Of a DNA stretch of 64,000 nt, positions 1 to 11,722 are shown piece by piece (position 1 is the stretch's first letter; every line of letters begins with the position of its first letter). The notes beneath the pieces are model-generated. The model searched no databases, was not told the origin of the DNA, and was given only the letters and a program-made list of their open reading frames with translations. Position numbers and translations under genes: made by a program. This DNA is from Seriola aureovittata (taxonomy: Eukaryota > Chordata > Actinopteri > Carangiformes > Carangidae): assembly GCF_021018895.1 (NCBI RefSeq), contig NC_079372.1, positions 15,466,318 through 15,530,317 on the forward strand, in the 5' to 3' direction.

Positions 1-185
1 ACTGAACCATAACATATGCTGACATTTTAACTTGACATTATCTTCATGTAACATTTGTGTCATACTCTCTTGGTTATTCTATTTTTAATATAACTAATAC
101 AAAAAGAGATTCTCAACATACATCAAGAATAAGCACACATCTTAAAGATGCACTACTGGCTTCTTTTTTATTTTTACTTTTACAG

Positions 186-2500
186 GATTCTGAGGAAAAT
201 AAAGGAGATTATTTGACAAGGGTGTTAAGGGTGACTTACCGCAATGTAAGTATTGTTTAGACCCTTACTGTGAGAATAACTGTCACGATAATACTCCTGA
301 GAAAAGCAAAAGATTATCTGCTGATGTGTTGTTAGCTGCTACAGAGACTAGAGGCAAATCGCAAAGCTAATGTGGTCATATATGACATCACTGAGACAGC
401 ATCTGCTAACGTGTAGTTAGGATAATCATTTGATTTGTGTAAATCTTCAGCTTTTAGAATACTTCTACAATTACTTGTATTTTTTTTTCCAGTGTAGCCG
501 AACTTTGAAACAGCTGCACTACGTCAACTGGCCAGATCACGGTGTACCAGACTCCATCCCTCCCATTCTGGAAATGTTGCATGAGATGCGTTTCTATCAG
601 GCCCATGATGATATCCCTATCTGTATTCACTGCAGGTCAGCCACACCTCCTTATATAATTTAGTATAGTACTGTATCTATAACTGAGTTTTAACAAACTT
701 CCTTCCTTAAAGAACAGAGCAGACTGAGTGTGTCACTTAGACCACTTTTACAGCAAATGTCTGATGTAAAGAAACTGATTGATGCTTTGGTCTTATGCCT
801 TCGTCTGCATCTTATGTATGACAGGCACTATCGGCAACAAATAAGGTTGATTATCATTATTATTATTATTATTATTATTGGACAGACAGGACTTGTTTTG
901 TTTCAGCATCAGAAGATGAACTGCAACAATGCATGAACCATTTCTATTCTATTCTAATGTATGAAAACAAGTAGTGATCATACTGAAGAATCACACCTGT
1001 GGTTTTTATTCACTAGTTACTATGGGAACGTATTGCCTGTGGCCAGCGTGTATATGGCCCCTGGTTAAGGCCTTAGAAGTTAGGCACTTCCTCTCTGCCT
1101 TTGAGACAGGAAGTGTGCGTAGGTGGTTAGCCAACGGCCCACTAGGTTTTAATCTATACATGTTGGCATTTCCCCTCACTTTTTTCAGCACTAACACTAT
1201 GGCCGATTCAAAACATACATTTACCCTTCTACTTAAAGTTACACTAAAACTCAAGAAATGCGATTTGCATCAATTCACATAAACAACGGCAAATGTGCAG
1301 TGTGTCCTGTTAGCTTATGTTATCCACTGGAAAGAAAAGAAAGGAAGAGGAATTTCTTCAGTGTGCCATCTCAATTATATACAAAATGAAGAGAAAAACA
1401 TGGCAGACCCACACCTTTTTGAGGATGATGTGACTGAATGGAATGTTGAGTCAGTGGCAGATCCAACCTACGTACCAGACATGTCACCCTACTCTTTAGG
1501 GAGTTCACCACTACAATAACTCACTCAAATATTTTTCACCATAAAAGTTTTTGAGTTTCTGTTCCTCTACACTATCACAAACCTCTCACCTCATACTATG
1601 CTATAGTTAGCTATAGTCAACACTGCCTCAAGAATGACCATATAGTTGAAATAAGTTCTCTCTGACACAGTGTCAATAAAAAGTAGTGCAATATCTAAAG
1701 CAAAGTACATCAGAAAACATTATATTAGCTTATACTGTTTTCTGCTTGTACTTATTGATGATATGATACTATACTGATAAGGGGACGGTAGGCAGGACAA
1801 TCATGTGCGATAGTATGAAATAGCAAATTCACATTTCTTGAAATGACAGCATCGGAAAACCCCACACTGTGTGTTTTTAGGGTCTGAGTTAAAGCCTTAA
1901 ACATCTTTTATTTATTTATTTTTCATTTGATCTCAGAATTTCAAAGATGTCCACTAAGGAGCGCTTGGTTTTTTTTATGCTGTTTAAATCAGGAACTGAC
2001 TATTATTATGAAATGTTTAAACCTGCTTAGAGTATCGGATGGGTGTGGTGTCGGCGATGCAGTACAATGAGTGCTAGAAAAACAGGACAATATTAACTCT
2101 GTGTTTGAAAATCTAATGTCTGCAAATACTGTCATGTCTGATGCCTTCTTCGGCACTTCAATAATTGATAATTATTTGAGGAATCATGTTGAAATGTCGA
2201 TCTTGCTGGAGATAAGCTGAGTGGTTAAAATTTGACTTTTTGCTGCTGTGGTTGTAGCGCTGGCTGTGGGAGAACAGGAGCCCTGTGTGTCATCGATTAC
2301 ACTTGGAACCTTCTGAAGAAACAGGTGAGATATTCCTACCCTTTGCGCATGTGTTTTTTCCTATGACAGTAAAAGAGCCCCGCTGTACTGTGACGTTTGT
2401 GTGCTTTTTTTTTTAGATGATCACTCCAGATTTCAATATCTACGACTTAGTTCAGAACATGAGAACCCAGAGGCCCTCAGTGGTTCAAACCAAGGTATTT

Positions 2501-2532
<32 letters not shown>

Positions 2533-2784
2533 GCATCACATGTAGCAAATCTTCCAACAAGCAGAACCACATTTCAGGCAGTTCTTTATGTCAGTTCCTT
2601 CCTTCTATCAAAGGCCTTTTGATGAGTTGTGTGTTTCGTGCGTCATGCCCCGGGGCCTCGTCACCTAACAGAGCAGGTTTTTGTTGTTTAACTCCAGGAA
2701 CAATATGAGCTGGTGTACAGAACCATCAAGTTACTGTTTCAGAGACATTTGCAGTCCATGGATGCACAGACCCACCGACATGAG
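186..2784 (+). CDS. ptpn22: PTPN22 exons encoding the C-terminal two-thirds of the phosphatase domain
   Basis: Five exons (186-245, 493-635, 2258-2324, 2417-2494, 2698-2784). Order of landmarks: DYLTR.L.V.Y strand, HYVNWPDH loop with the general-acid Asp, [13 protein letters not shown] active-site loop interrupted by a phase-2 intron inside the Ser codon, IDYTW helix, [19 protein letters not shown]-loop. All residues needed for catalysis that fall in these exons are present, so the enzyme should be active. The intron 636-2257 is the largest of the set. Confidence 0.94.
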
Positions 2785-5700
2785 GTGAGCAACCAGTAGA
2801 ACACCTCTGTGAATGAGCCAAAGTACATAGATGCGATGGAAATGTATACTACATGCTCCTACAACACCAACCGACAAGTATAACCATCACAATCAGCAAA
2901 GAAGACACCATGGCAGGCTTTCTTGCGGTTTCATAACATTAACATAGAGCGCAGTTACATCATCTGAGTGGAAAAAAAGTGTATTGCAGACTGGGTGATT
3001 CAAAACTTAACTATGAAGGTTGTGTCAATAAAGCTACTGCTATACTTGAAGCTAAACTCAAAGAGGTAGTGATTTGTTTAACTGTAATTTGCATACTGTA
3101 TAATACTGACCACAGTACCCATGATACTAAATATGAATCTGGCAGAATTCATATTTGGATAGCATTAATGCATTTATGTTAATTCCCTTCTTTCATCAAG
3201 AACTGTTGTGACTCACACTCCTCTTTTGAACTGAATAGGTGACCATGGTCCCGTCTGCTATCAGGCATGACACTGAATGCGAGCTCTTGGATCTGAATGA
3301 CAAGTTGGATTTAATGCCACAATTCCAACACCTGTTGGATGAGGAGAGGGATGTTTTACCACAGCACCACAAACCCTTGCCTTCCACTTCAGATAATCTC
3401 ATTGTGTTGAGAGCTAAGGACAAGCAGATGGACCAGCAACAATGGAACCTACTATGCACCTTTCCCGATACTGTGGTCACCAGCCAGGAGCTGCAGGAGG
3501 GACCCAGGGCCTCACCCAAAGAGGTGAAGAAGAGCCAGAGAGCGCCCACCGTGGAGGATACTGTGAAGGAAAGTGATGACATACCATCACTGAAGCCTCC
3601 ACCTACACCAGTTGTGGCTGAAACCATTTGTCTGATGGTGGAGGACCCCTACTTTGACACTCCTATGAGCTCCCCTTCAGAGGAGGTACCCATGGACTCT
3701 ACTGAAGACACCGAACAGTGGACAGTTAGCCCCATCTTCAGCGTACCCGCTTTGTCTCTGAATGATCACAATGTTACTTCTCCTGTCTCAGGTAAAAAGT
3801 CAAATTTGTGCACGTGTTAGTCTCAAAGACAAGCAACATAGACAACAGGGTAGAAGAATTTACTTTTGTATTCATTGATGTGCATTTTTTTGGTTCTGTT
3901 AAAGCTCATTCAGATGAAGAAGCACCTCCTCCGCTGCCTGAACGAACCCCTGAGTCCTATGAAATGGCTTTGGACGCAGGTTTGTGGTTTGAGTGTATAA
4001 GTATACTATGTAAACCACCAGCTTCTGCAAGGCTTTCTCCTCTTTGTTAGGTTCATTATACGAAATTCCAATTTCTTAGTTTCTAATCCTATTTAATCTT
4101 GATATGTGCTAATATATCCTTGACTGTTCCAACATATTACGATTTTGTCTTTCAGAGCCCTCAGATCCCTGTGAAACGTTATCACTTATCATTCCACCTA
4201 ACGCTGCTGCTGAGGCTGTCAGGGAGTTGAGAGGTCAGAAAATCTCTGAAACTCATGATGTGTCATGTGATGTGATGTCATAGCAAGCTCACTGATGCTT
4301 TTTCTTTGGGTTTGACGGTAACATGATTTTTCGGAACGCTTTAATGGCCACAATTATTTTCTCAAAGCAAGAGTAACTCTTTGACGGTAAATGGACTGAA
4401 TGGAGCATATATATATATATATATATATATGAATTTTCCAGTCTCATCGTCCATTTGTTTTTACATTAAAAGTCACATTTACACACACATTCATATGCCG
4501 CTTTTTCCTACACATGCACACACACCAATGATACACTGGGGGCAAGTCAGGGTTCAATATCTCGCCCAAGGACACTTTGACATAGAGGAGCTGGGAATCG
4601 ATCCACCAACCTTTCGATTAGTGGACGACCTGCTCCACCTCCTGATGTTGAAATGCTCACAAAAAAATATCAGGAATACTCATACTTCATGCTTATTTCC
4701 ATATTCCCAGGCTGCCCCCCTTCACCTGTCCCTCCACTTCCAGAGAGAACCCCAGAATCATTTCAGCTGGATATTGATCAAGGTGACCAAACAATATCAA
4801 AAATTGATTATACAAGAAAAAAAGAAATCATTTGGCTTTGCATGTTTTACTTACTTGTGTAACAATGAAGAGTATTGTTCTTGCTTGCCATTCAGCTCCC
4901 GTGGAGCAGAACTTCGAGGTCGCACCAGCAGTGAACCTGAGCAGAATAGGAATGTCTTCAGAATGGTCTGGTATCTCGAGGCCAGCTGCAACTGCATCTC
5001 TGAATGAGACGAAACCTTGGGTGAGGAGTAAGGTAAGAATAAAGTAACTTCAATGGCAGCTTAGTTCCATTCCATGCAGGTTTAAATAATAAACTGAATA
5101 CTGTAATGTCAGACTGCTAGAGCACTGAAAATAGAATGGCAGTTATGTAACAGCAACATACCTCTCTTTCTTGTAGAGTCTGAAAGTAAAAATGAGCTTC
5201 ACAGGTAAGACTTTAATAATAACACAATGATCAGGACTTGTATGTGCATGTACTGCCTAATAATTAAGCCATGTAATAAATAATGGTATGCAATTACATG
5301 ATGATGAATTTAAATTTAACGTTGGAACATTTATGACATTACCAAGTTATATGCGTTCTATCCAATTTAGAGAGACTCACAGATATCAAAATTATCTGCC
5401 AGTTGTTATAACATTACTTTGTGTGTGTGATGATTTCATTGGTATGGTATTTTCTTGTGATATTTCCAGCACCAGTAACACATTTTGATGTTGCATCAAA
5501 CTCAACTTCAAACCTCTATCCTCCCCTTCCACCTGAGGACCCACTGATCCCGCAGCTGCTTTCTCACAGTAAGTTGACCAGACTAATCTTTGCTTTGAGG
5601 AACATCCTTCGAGCGAAAAGGAAGTTCAGAGAAGGTATACACGTGCGGAAAAGAAAAAGTGAAATGATGGTTTCTTAATAAGAAATGAAAAGTTGTTGAC

Positions 5701-7976
5701 TTGATTATATCTGATTGTGCAGCTGAAGACAACCTGATTCCTCCCCTTCCTGACAGAACCCCAGAATCCTTCATCTTCAAAGCAGAAGAGAGTAAGCGTA
5801 TCATCATCGTCCTTGCAACAGGAGACACAAGATTTAGCTTTCTGCTGCAGCTTTTGGTGAAGTGCTATTTTATTTGACTCTGCTCTTTTCCAACAGTTCA
5901 TGTGAAATCTGCCCTCCGCCCGCAGCCCTTAGAAACAACACAGGCCTCACCAAGGGTAGGCATGTCATCTGAGTGGGATGGCAACTCTCAGCCCAAGAAA
6001 TTCCTTGATGTTGCCATGAGCAGAAGCAAGGTAATGGCTCTCAAATAGGTCTGAAAAACAGAAACACATACTCGCTTTCTTGCACTCCCCTCACTGCTGT
6101 TCTATCAACAATATAAATTTCTATTTGATAGGAGATTAACATTTTTGCTTTCAAATGTCCCCCCTCAGACTGTTCGAGTTAAAGGTTCAAGACATGGTAA
6201 GCTCTTTTTGCATGAAGACTTCTGCTTTCACTGATAAATGAGGAGGCTAGCAATATTCAGTGTTTCTCTTACTGTCACAAACCAAACCACTACCAAAACC
6301 AATTTATTTCTATAAGAAGATATATTGGTGGTTTTAAGTACCAAAAACCATCTCATTGTAGTTTTACATCCCTTCTCTCAGGGTTCTCTCTGGTCAGTGA
6401 CTGTGACTGTTTTGTGAGTGATTGAATAAAAATATAGCAGATTTCAGAAAGACACTCAGAGAAACCAAATCCTGCAAATCCAGATGGGCTGGGCCTGGGG
6501 CATGACTGAGCGCGGCGACCTCTTGTGTTGTGATATCACAAAGTTACAGAAGACGTGACAGCTCGTTTTAAGTTTATGTTTCTGAATACGGGCTGTGTGC
6601 ATTTCTTCGTGGACTGAGCACTTTGATACTTTCACAGTATTAACATAGAACCTAATAGAACCCCAATTTAAAAAAAAGACGTGGAAATTTGACTTTCTTC
6701 ATCGTAATGAAGGAAAATAACACTTAGTGTGACAGTGGAGCGCTATGGCACAGAGTAATTATCATTTATATCAGTTAATTGTTGGTTTTGGTCTTTTTCT
6801 TTGGAGTTGTTCCTAATCCTTCAATGTTGCAGTTTAGGTCAGTGACCAAATACTTTTGTTGACTGTACCAAGTTTAACACATTTTGCAAGGTGGCGTTGT
6901 TTTGTTTGTTGAGAATATAAAACAGCACCCAGATTAAAATGAATTTGTAGAAGTACCTATTGACACCACAGGGAGGCATCCTTTACCAAGGCGAAGGGCA
7001 AAAGTTTGACTGGTGAAATGGCAGGTTTGTTGTTGATTAATCTAAATGACTGTGTTTATACTGGGAGTAGTTTATCATCGTGTTTCTTCCACAGAGCCCC
7101 TTACTGCAGTTCAGCAGATCGCTACATCTCCTGTGGTCGTGGCTGGAGCAGGAAGTGGTGAGTTGTCTCAGACAATAAGGGTGCTGCACATTACTCAGTA
7201 GCCTCTCTCACACCTACTGTTATTAATAGACACACGGATACTTGTCATATAAAAGTTCAGACACATACATCAGAAATCTAAGGCCATGGTGACGCCTAAT
7301 ATGACTAGATAGTAGAGCTAATTATTCTTTCGCATGAAGCTTTGATGTGACAAGCACTTTAAGTTGGAAAAGGCTAAACATTAGGGAAATTTCAAACTCA
7401 ACAAATTATCTGATTCTGTGTTCATCAGCACAAGTGGGACAGCACGATGTGAACCACAGGCCCTCTCTGAACGCCGAGACATCAGGAAACAAATCAGACA
7501 AAAGCAACGAGAGGGGAATGTGTCGAACAAAGGTAACACAACTCTTTAATAGCAACGCAAAATGTGAAAGTGCAGCCAGCTAAATCTGTCTTTTTGTTTT
7601 CTTTATACAGAGTCTGAAGTTTTTTAGACACAAACAAAAACGTAAGTAATGCTAATTTAAAATTTAGCTCAATAAATGCACTGATGTCTGGAAGAAAAAC
7701 TGGACTAACATGTCTAAAAAACTATATTATCAGCTAAAATTGCCCCTCCACCTCCTCCTAATCAACCTGGAAACCCACCTCCAACAAATGGCGGCTCATT
7801 TTCAGTGTTCAAATTTGGTACGTCCACATCTACTTAATTCTGACATTTGCATATTCAGTCTATTTCAACTCATGCAACTTTTGTGACGCCATCTTCATCT
7901 TCATCAACCCACAGGATTTGGGAACCGTTTTGGAAAGCCAAAAGGCCCGAGGAGCTACCCAGAGACCTGGATTTGA
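186..7976 (+). CDS. ptpn22: PTPN22-like PEST-type protein tyrosine phosphatase, 5' partial, 20 exons
   Basis: Exons: 186-245, 493-635, 2258-2324, 2417-2494, 2698-2784, 3239-3791, 3905-3979, 4156-4233, 4711-4782, 4896-5032, 5177-5204, 5470-5568, 5723-5791, 5897-6030, 6169-6196, 7095-7157, 7429-7532, 7611-7641, 7734-7817, 7915-7976. Joined they give 683 codons plus TGA with no frame break; every junction is GT-AG. The family member is a cytosolic phosphatase that acts on Src- and Syk-family kinases in lymphocytes and binds Csk through proline-rich motifs. Visible here are the WPD loop (NWPDHGVP), the signature loop split between exons 2 and 3 ([10 protein letters not shown], catalytic Cys and Arg present), a long interdomain exon, three PLPxRTPES motifs and the C-terminal FGNRF..KPKGPR box. 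PTPN22 is preferred to PTPN12 because of the SLK-type small exons and the RSBN1/MAGI3 neighbours. The first ~150-200 residues are outside the window. Confidence 0.93.
3239..3791 (+). CDS. ptpn22: PTPN22 large interdomain exon
   Basis: A 553-nt exon (phase 0 in, phase 1 out) encoding 184 residues of low-complexity, acidic, Ser/Pro/Thr-rich sequence, as expected for the poorly conserved interdomain of PEST phosphatases. It starts VTMVPSA immediately after the catalytic domain. It includes [18 protein letters not shown], an acidic Ser/Thr stretch that could be phosphorylated. An antisense reading frame across it (3196-3627) has no splice or family support. Confidence 0.9.
3905..7641 (+). CDS. 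ptpn22: PTPN22 repeated proline-motif / RSK / SLK exon cassettes
   Basis: Twelve small exons form a repeating pattern. Proline-motif exons carry [11 protein letters not shown] (3905-3979), [10 protein letters not shown] (4711-4782) and [10 protein letters not shown] (5723-5791). Each of the last two is followed by a phase 1-to-0 exon containing GMSSEW and ending in RSK (4896-5032, 5897-6030), then a tiny phase 0-to-1 basic exon (5177-5204 SLKVKM; 6169-6196 TVRVKG). A third RTK/SLKFF pair is at 7429-7532 and 7611-7641. Exon 5470-5568 has a degenerate PPLPPEDP motif. In mammals the first such motif is the Csk SH3 site and contains the residue altered in the R620W variant; an Arg is present at that position in all three copies here. 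Confidence 0.88.
4500..4660 (-). repeat. tRNA-derived SINE-like fragment in a PTPN22 intron
   Basis: On the minus strand the segment has an A-box-like CAGGAGGTGGAGCAGGTCGT and a B-box-like GGTGGATCGATTCCC about 40 nt later, followed by a body reading GTGTCCTTGGGCGAGATAT. This arrangement matches a repeat that is common in fish genomes. It is short and degraded. Confidence 0.55.
6300..6715 (+). repeat. Interspersed repeat, copy 1 (family also at 53385-53845)
   Basis: Shares long collinear similarity with 53385-53845: GTAGTTTTACATC, TCTCAGG.TTCTCTCTGG, AATATAGCAGATTT, ACATCACAAAGTTACAGAAG-type, GGGCTGTGTGCATTT and CTTTCACAGTATTAA. Both copies lie in the same orientation. No ORF; class not assigned. 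It sits in the PTPN22 intron between exons 6169-6196 and 7095-7157. Confidence 0.65.
7734..7976 (+). CDS. ptpn22: PTPN22 C-terminal exons and stop
   Basis: Exon 7734-7817 gives a polyproline stretch ([11 protein letters not shown]) and exon 7915-7976 the conserved tail [20 protein letters not shown] followed by TGA at 7974-7976. This C-terminal homology box is shared by PTPN22, PTPN12 and PTPN18. In PTP-PEST it binds PSTPIP-type adaptor proteins, so the same partner class is likely. Confidence 0.92.
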
Positions 7977-10951
7977 GGCAGCCACTCCTCTCTAAACATC
8001 AAAAGCGGAGCTGTTCTTGTACTAGCACAGCTGAAGGACTTGGAAATTTGGGTGTTCAAGTACCCCTTGAAGATCACATACAGTATAAATGAAAAGCACC
8101 AAAGGCTGCTTCTCTTTGTCTTGCACAGCACAGTAGCACCCTCAGCAGAGAACAAACAGGAAGTGCCTTGTTGCCAGCTCTCATACGTTTTGTACTGTAT
8201 ATGAACTAAAGTTGATTTTAACTATTGACCAGCGATGAACAACATAGACAGCCACAAAATTCACAGTGAGAAATGTTACATTTCTTGTTTAAGGCAATGC
8301 TGTTAATTTCGAGAGAGATATATTTAGTTGAATGTGTGTGTGTGTCTGTGTGTGTCTGTTTATGCTTATGGCAAGAAATAAGAAAACGGGTATAACATTG
8401 CATCTAGATTATTATCATGCGTGTCATTTAGTTTTGCATTTATGCCATAATTCACACTCCTGTCATCTGTCGTTTTTAAACGAACTTAAAAGCATAAATC
8501 TGTGAAAAATGGTACAGTAAGGTACAGTAGAGTGGATGTGATGCATATTAAATATGCATTTAATGTAACTGTACATTTAAACTGTGTTACATAAAGTGGT
8601 TACACACAGAATTATTTATTAAAAAATATAGAAAGTCTATGTATTCTCATTGGTTTTTTTTTTCTTACTTAACAAGACACATTCACCAATCACATTGGTA
8701 CCAGATTTGCACTGTCTGTAAATTATCACCCAGGTAACTGAGAAAAATTATTAAAAATGTCTTAGTACAAACATTAACAACAGGAATCATCAGTCTACAA
8801 CACAGAGCATCACAGCAAATATGACAGAAGGCTCATGTGACAGCACTGTATCTGTCAATTTATTTCTACACTGATTTAGGAAGTCAAGACCTATGACAGC
8901 CAAATTACTGACAAACGAAAAATAACCACTCTGCTTCCTGACTAGGATTTAATATGTATGAAAGGCATAATTTTCAGTAACACTACGATGCAACAATTCA
9001 AATCAAAAAGCATCATGTGACCAACATTTTTTTTTTTTTAAACAAAAAACAAACAAAAAAACAAAACAAGATACATTATGGCTGCTAGGCCAGGCCTCAG
9101 TTCACATCCTGCTCGCCAACAAATGAACCTCACAGTTTTAAATGAGGCTAAACCTATACAGTACAAGGCACTAAAACGTGGTCAGTGGTAGAGAAAAGGC
9201 AGTATCACATCATCACTTCCTTAATAGCACTAATTTAAGAAGACTATAGAATGAAGGTTCGGATGAACTGTAAATTTCAATTACAGTTCGCGGTTGACCT
9301 CATTCAACTCTAAAGGGCCTATTTTTAAGTTTTGGCTATTGCTTCATAGCTAACATTAGCATTAAAAACTGTTTACAGAACTTGCAACAGTCTAGACGAC
9401 ATGTTGCAAGTTCAGCATCAATCTTCATTCCTTTTCTCACCAACAGCTGTCTCCAGTGGAGGAAAGCAATCCTCTTGTTTCGCTTCTATTTCTATCACTT
9501 CTTTTCTTCTAGTGAAGTTAGCACGCTAACCCCGGTCCAGCCGAACCATCTTGTCACTTTCTGATAGTGAGTCACCGTGGCGACAAGGCTGTCCTGAAGA
9601 AGCGGCGCTGCTCAGAGGACATATTATAACCTCTTGTCTTTTAAACGCAATAATGGCTCTTGGCAAAACTTGTAAGTAAACAACTGTTGATGCTAACGCT
9701 AGCTATGTAGCAATAGCAAAACTTTTAAAGTACTCCTTTAAAGTATTTTAGGGCAGAATTTGTAGGATGCCTCATTCTGTAAAAAAATTCTAGACCTATA
9801 AGAAAAACAACTGATCTGATACCACAAAATTACACTCAGAAAATGGGATGCAACCACAGTAGCCTTCCACAACAGTGCCTTCATAGTGACATTACCAGTT
9901 AAAACAAAAAGTGTGAATGGATTTTAATCAAATGAAGAATGAGTGCACCGTCAGCATTCACATATTCCCAGTGATAACAACATAAAATAATATTTACATA
10001 CCAAATTCTGAAGACATACTCCACACCTGAAGAAAAGAGTCAGACTATTATTACTAACATCAATAGCTGTAATTCCTTTGTCATTTAGAGGAGCTCCTAT
10101 AATTAGATTATCTTAAATATTCCTTCACTGGTTATAAACCTGTGTTCATATGTTAAGTTTAATCTTAAGAAAATAAATAAAATATCAAAAACAGTATCAA
10201 CAGTAAGAAAAACGGCACTGTATAAAATGGCATTTAAATAAAGAATTGCGGTAACTGCAACTTATAAAGCTGAGAAAAAAGTTTTAAGTGCTTGCAGCAT
10301 AATTAGATAATTGTATGTCACTTAGTTTCAAAATAAAGCAAAATGTCTCTCCCTCAATTTCTTTCAAAATAAAAGACTAATTGTTTTGATTTTACTTTAC
10401 CAGCTGTGGCCAATCCATGAATTCCAGTATGTGCTGTGCTTTTGATTCACGTAACCAAGGCCTGGCTCCACTGACAACGCCACAGTATCTTCTGGGTATG
10501 GTTAGTCTACATGCCTCTCTCAGTGAAACTAATAGAGCAGTATAATATCAGCATCGTGCAGTTCTTCAATGAAATAATTCTGCCAAAATTACAACAGCTG
10601 AGCTTTGACCATAAATTAAAAATTTGTGTCTTGCAACTTATATTGTCAGTCTAAAAATGATAGCTTCTTTACATGATACACACCTTTTCAATGAGACGGT
10701 AGAGAGTTCCAGGTTAGGTGTGACCACATAAAAAATATCTGACTAAACAGTATACTTTGGGTGAAAAAAAAACAAAAACAAACACAGGGGACATTTTAAC
10801 CAACATTTAAAGATTTAAAAAAGTGTGAAGAATAATTTAAGTTGAAAGGCTTCCTGATTGACAGTCAGCTGTCAGTTTTAGTCTAAAATTCCTTCACATA
10901 CACTTCTCCCACAGTGGACAGAGAGAAAGAGGTTGTGGAGGGGGAGAAAGA
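7977..10951. other. Convergent 3' UTR / intergenic space between PTPN22 and RSBN1
   Basis: This 3-kb interval separates the two stop codons. Possible plus-strand poly(A) signals are ATTAAA at 8547-8552 and 8618-8623. Possible minus-strand AATAAA signals are the TTTATT strings at 8615-8620 and 8859-8864. The 8610-8625 stretch could therefore serve both genes. The interval also holds A- and T-rich runs (9020-9070), and a small promoter-like island near 9560-9675 described separately. No other coding exon is convincing. Confidence 0.6.
9571..9671 (+). promoter_or_regulatory. Possible cryptic promoter with RFX X-box-like palindrome and short ATG exon
   Basis: GTCACCGTGGCGAC at 9571-9584 matches the RFX X-box consensus GTTGCCATGGCAAC at 10 of 14 positions and is nearly self-complementary. 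A GC-rich patch, a TATTATAA-like box (about 9622-9629) and an ATG at 9653 that opens six codons before a strong GTAAGT donor at 9672 follow. I could not find a convincing downstream exon. It could be a non-coding promoter, an exapted element or chance. Confidence 0.25.
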
Positions 10952-11722
10952 TCATTTAGGAAACTCTGCAGCGTGGCCAAAAGCTTTTGATAATGTAAGC
11001 TCTTTTGAAGGTGTACAGCCAGAGTGGACTGGTGGCAAGGAAAAGTGGGTATCCTTGTATGATGGGGGCAAGTGAGTAGATTTGGTGGGCTGTGGAGGGG
11101 CTGGCTGAGGCTCCTGGGGAGGTGTTGCTGGCCTTTGGAACTCCGGTTCTTCAGTCTTGGCCACTCCACCTCGGATGTTGTCTCCCTGTGGTCTTGCACA
11201 GGGGGTTAAAGTGGCATCAGGCCTGGCAGGGGAGGCAAAAGAGACTCGGCCCGTGGTGGGGCTCAGATAATTGGGCTGCTGCTCCTCCTCCTTGACCTTC
11301 TCTTCCGGATGGTACTGTTTGAGACGAATGTGCCAGGCCAGGCTACAGACTGCAGACACTGTCTTGAACTGATGGATGACGTTTCTTGGGATGAAGTAAA
11401 TGTCGTCGTCACAGAGCTGGACACGGACATAGCGGATGCCTTCCCTCCTCAGCTGGTTGAGCTTGGCGTCGTCCACCCACTGGACACACTGCACAGATAC
11501 ACAGCGGGATCATGTTTAAAATTTTTACAGCATGTGCTACCAGTAGTATCATAATTGAATAAAAAGGTGCAACCTAGCACACATACTATTTAATTTCAAA
11601 TTCCAGTTCTCACCTGAGACACTGGGGGCTCATACAGATCAAGCTGCAGTCTCTGGACAACTTCAGTGAAGTCCCCAGCATCGAAACACACTACATCTTT
11701 GGTTATCCGAGGTCGGTTATTC
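10952..11722 (-). CDS. rsbn1: RSBN1 exons 6 and 7 and stop
   Basis: Exon 6 (11722-11614) encodes [20 protein letters not shown]. Exon 7 (11488-10952) encodes [20 protein letters not shown], then [20 protein letters not shown] and [12 protein letters not shown], followed by a proline- and Ser-rich divergent tail ending AAEFPK and TGA at 10954-10952. The core boundary is after LKQYHP; the tail does not resemble the mammalian tail that I recall. Confidence 0.93.

Noticed and set aside
1295..1519. Plus-strand ORF with [14 protein letters not shown] and [11 protein letters not shown] in a PTPN22 intron
   Set aside because: It looks like the N-terminus of some transposon or unknown protein, but I recognise no family, there is no continuation, and codon or splice support is lacking.
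3196..3627. 143-codon minus-strand ORF opposite the large PTPN22 exon
   Set aside because: Antisense shadow of a coding exon with no splice or family support.
4381..5007. 208-codon plus-strand ORF crossing several PTPN22 introns and exons
   Set aside because: It reads exons in a different frame and runs through an AT repeat and a SINE; the spliced model explains the region.
11092..11554. Plus-strand ORFs over the last RSBN1 exon
   Set aside because: Antisense shadows of the GC-rich coding exon.
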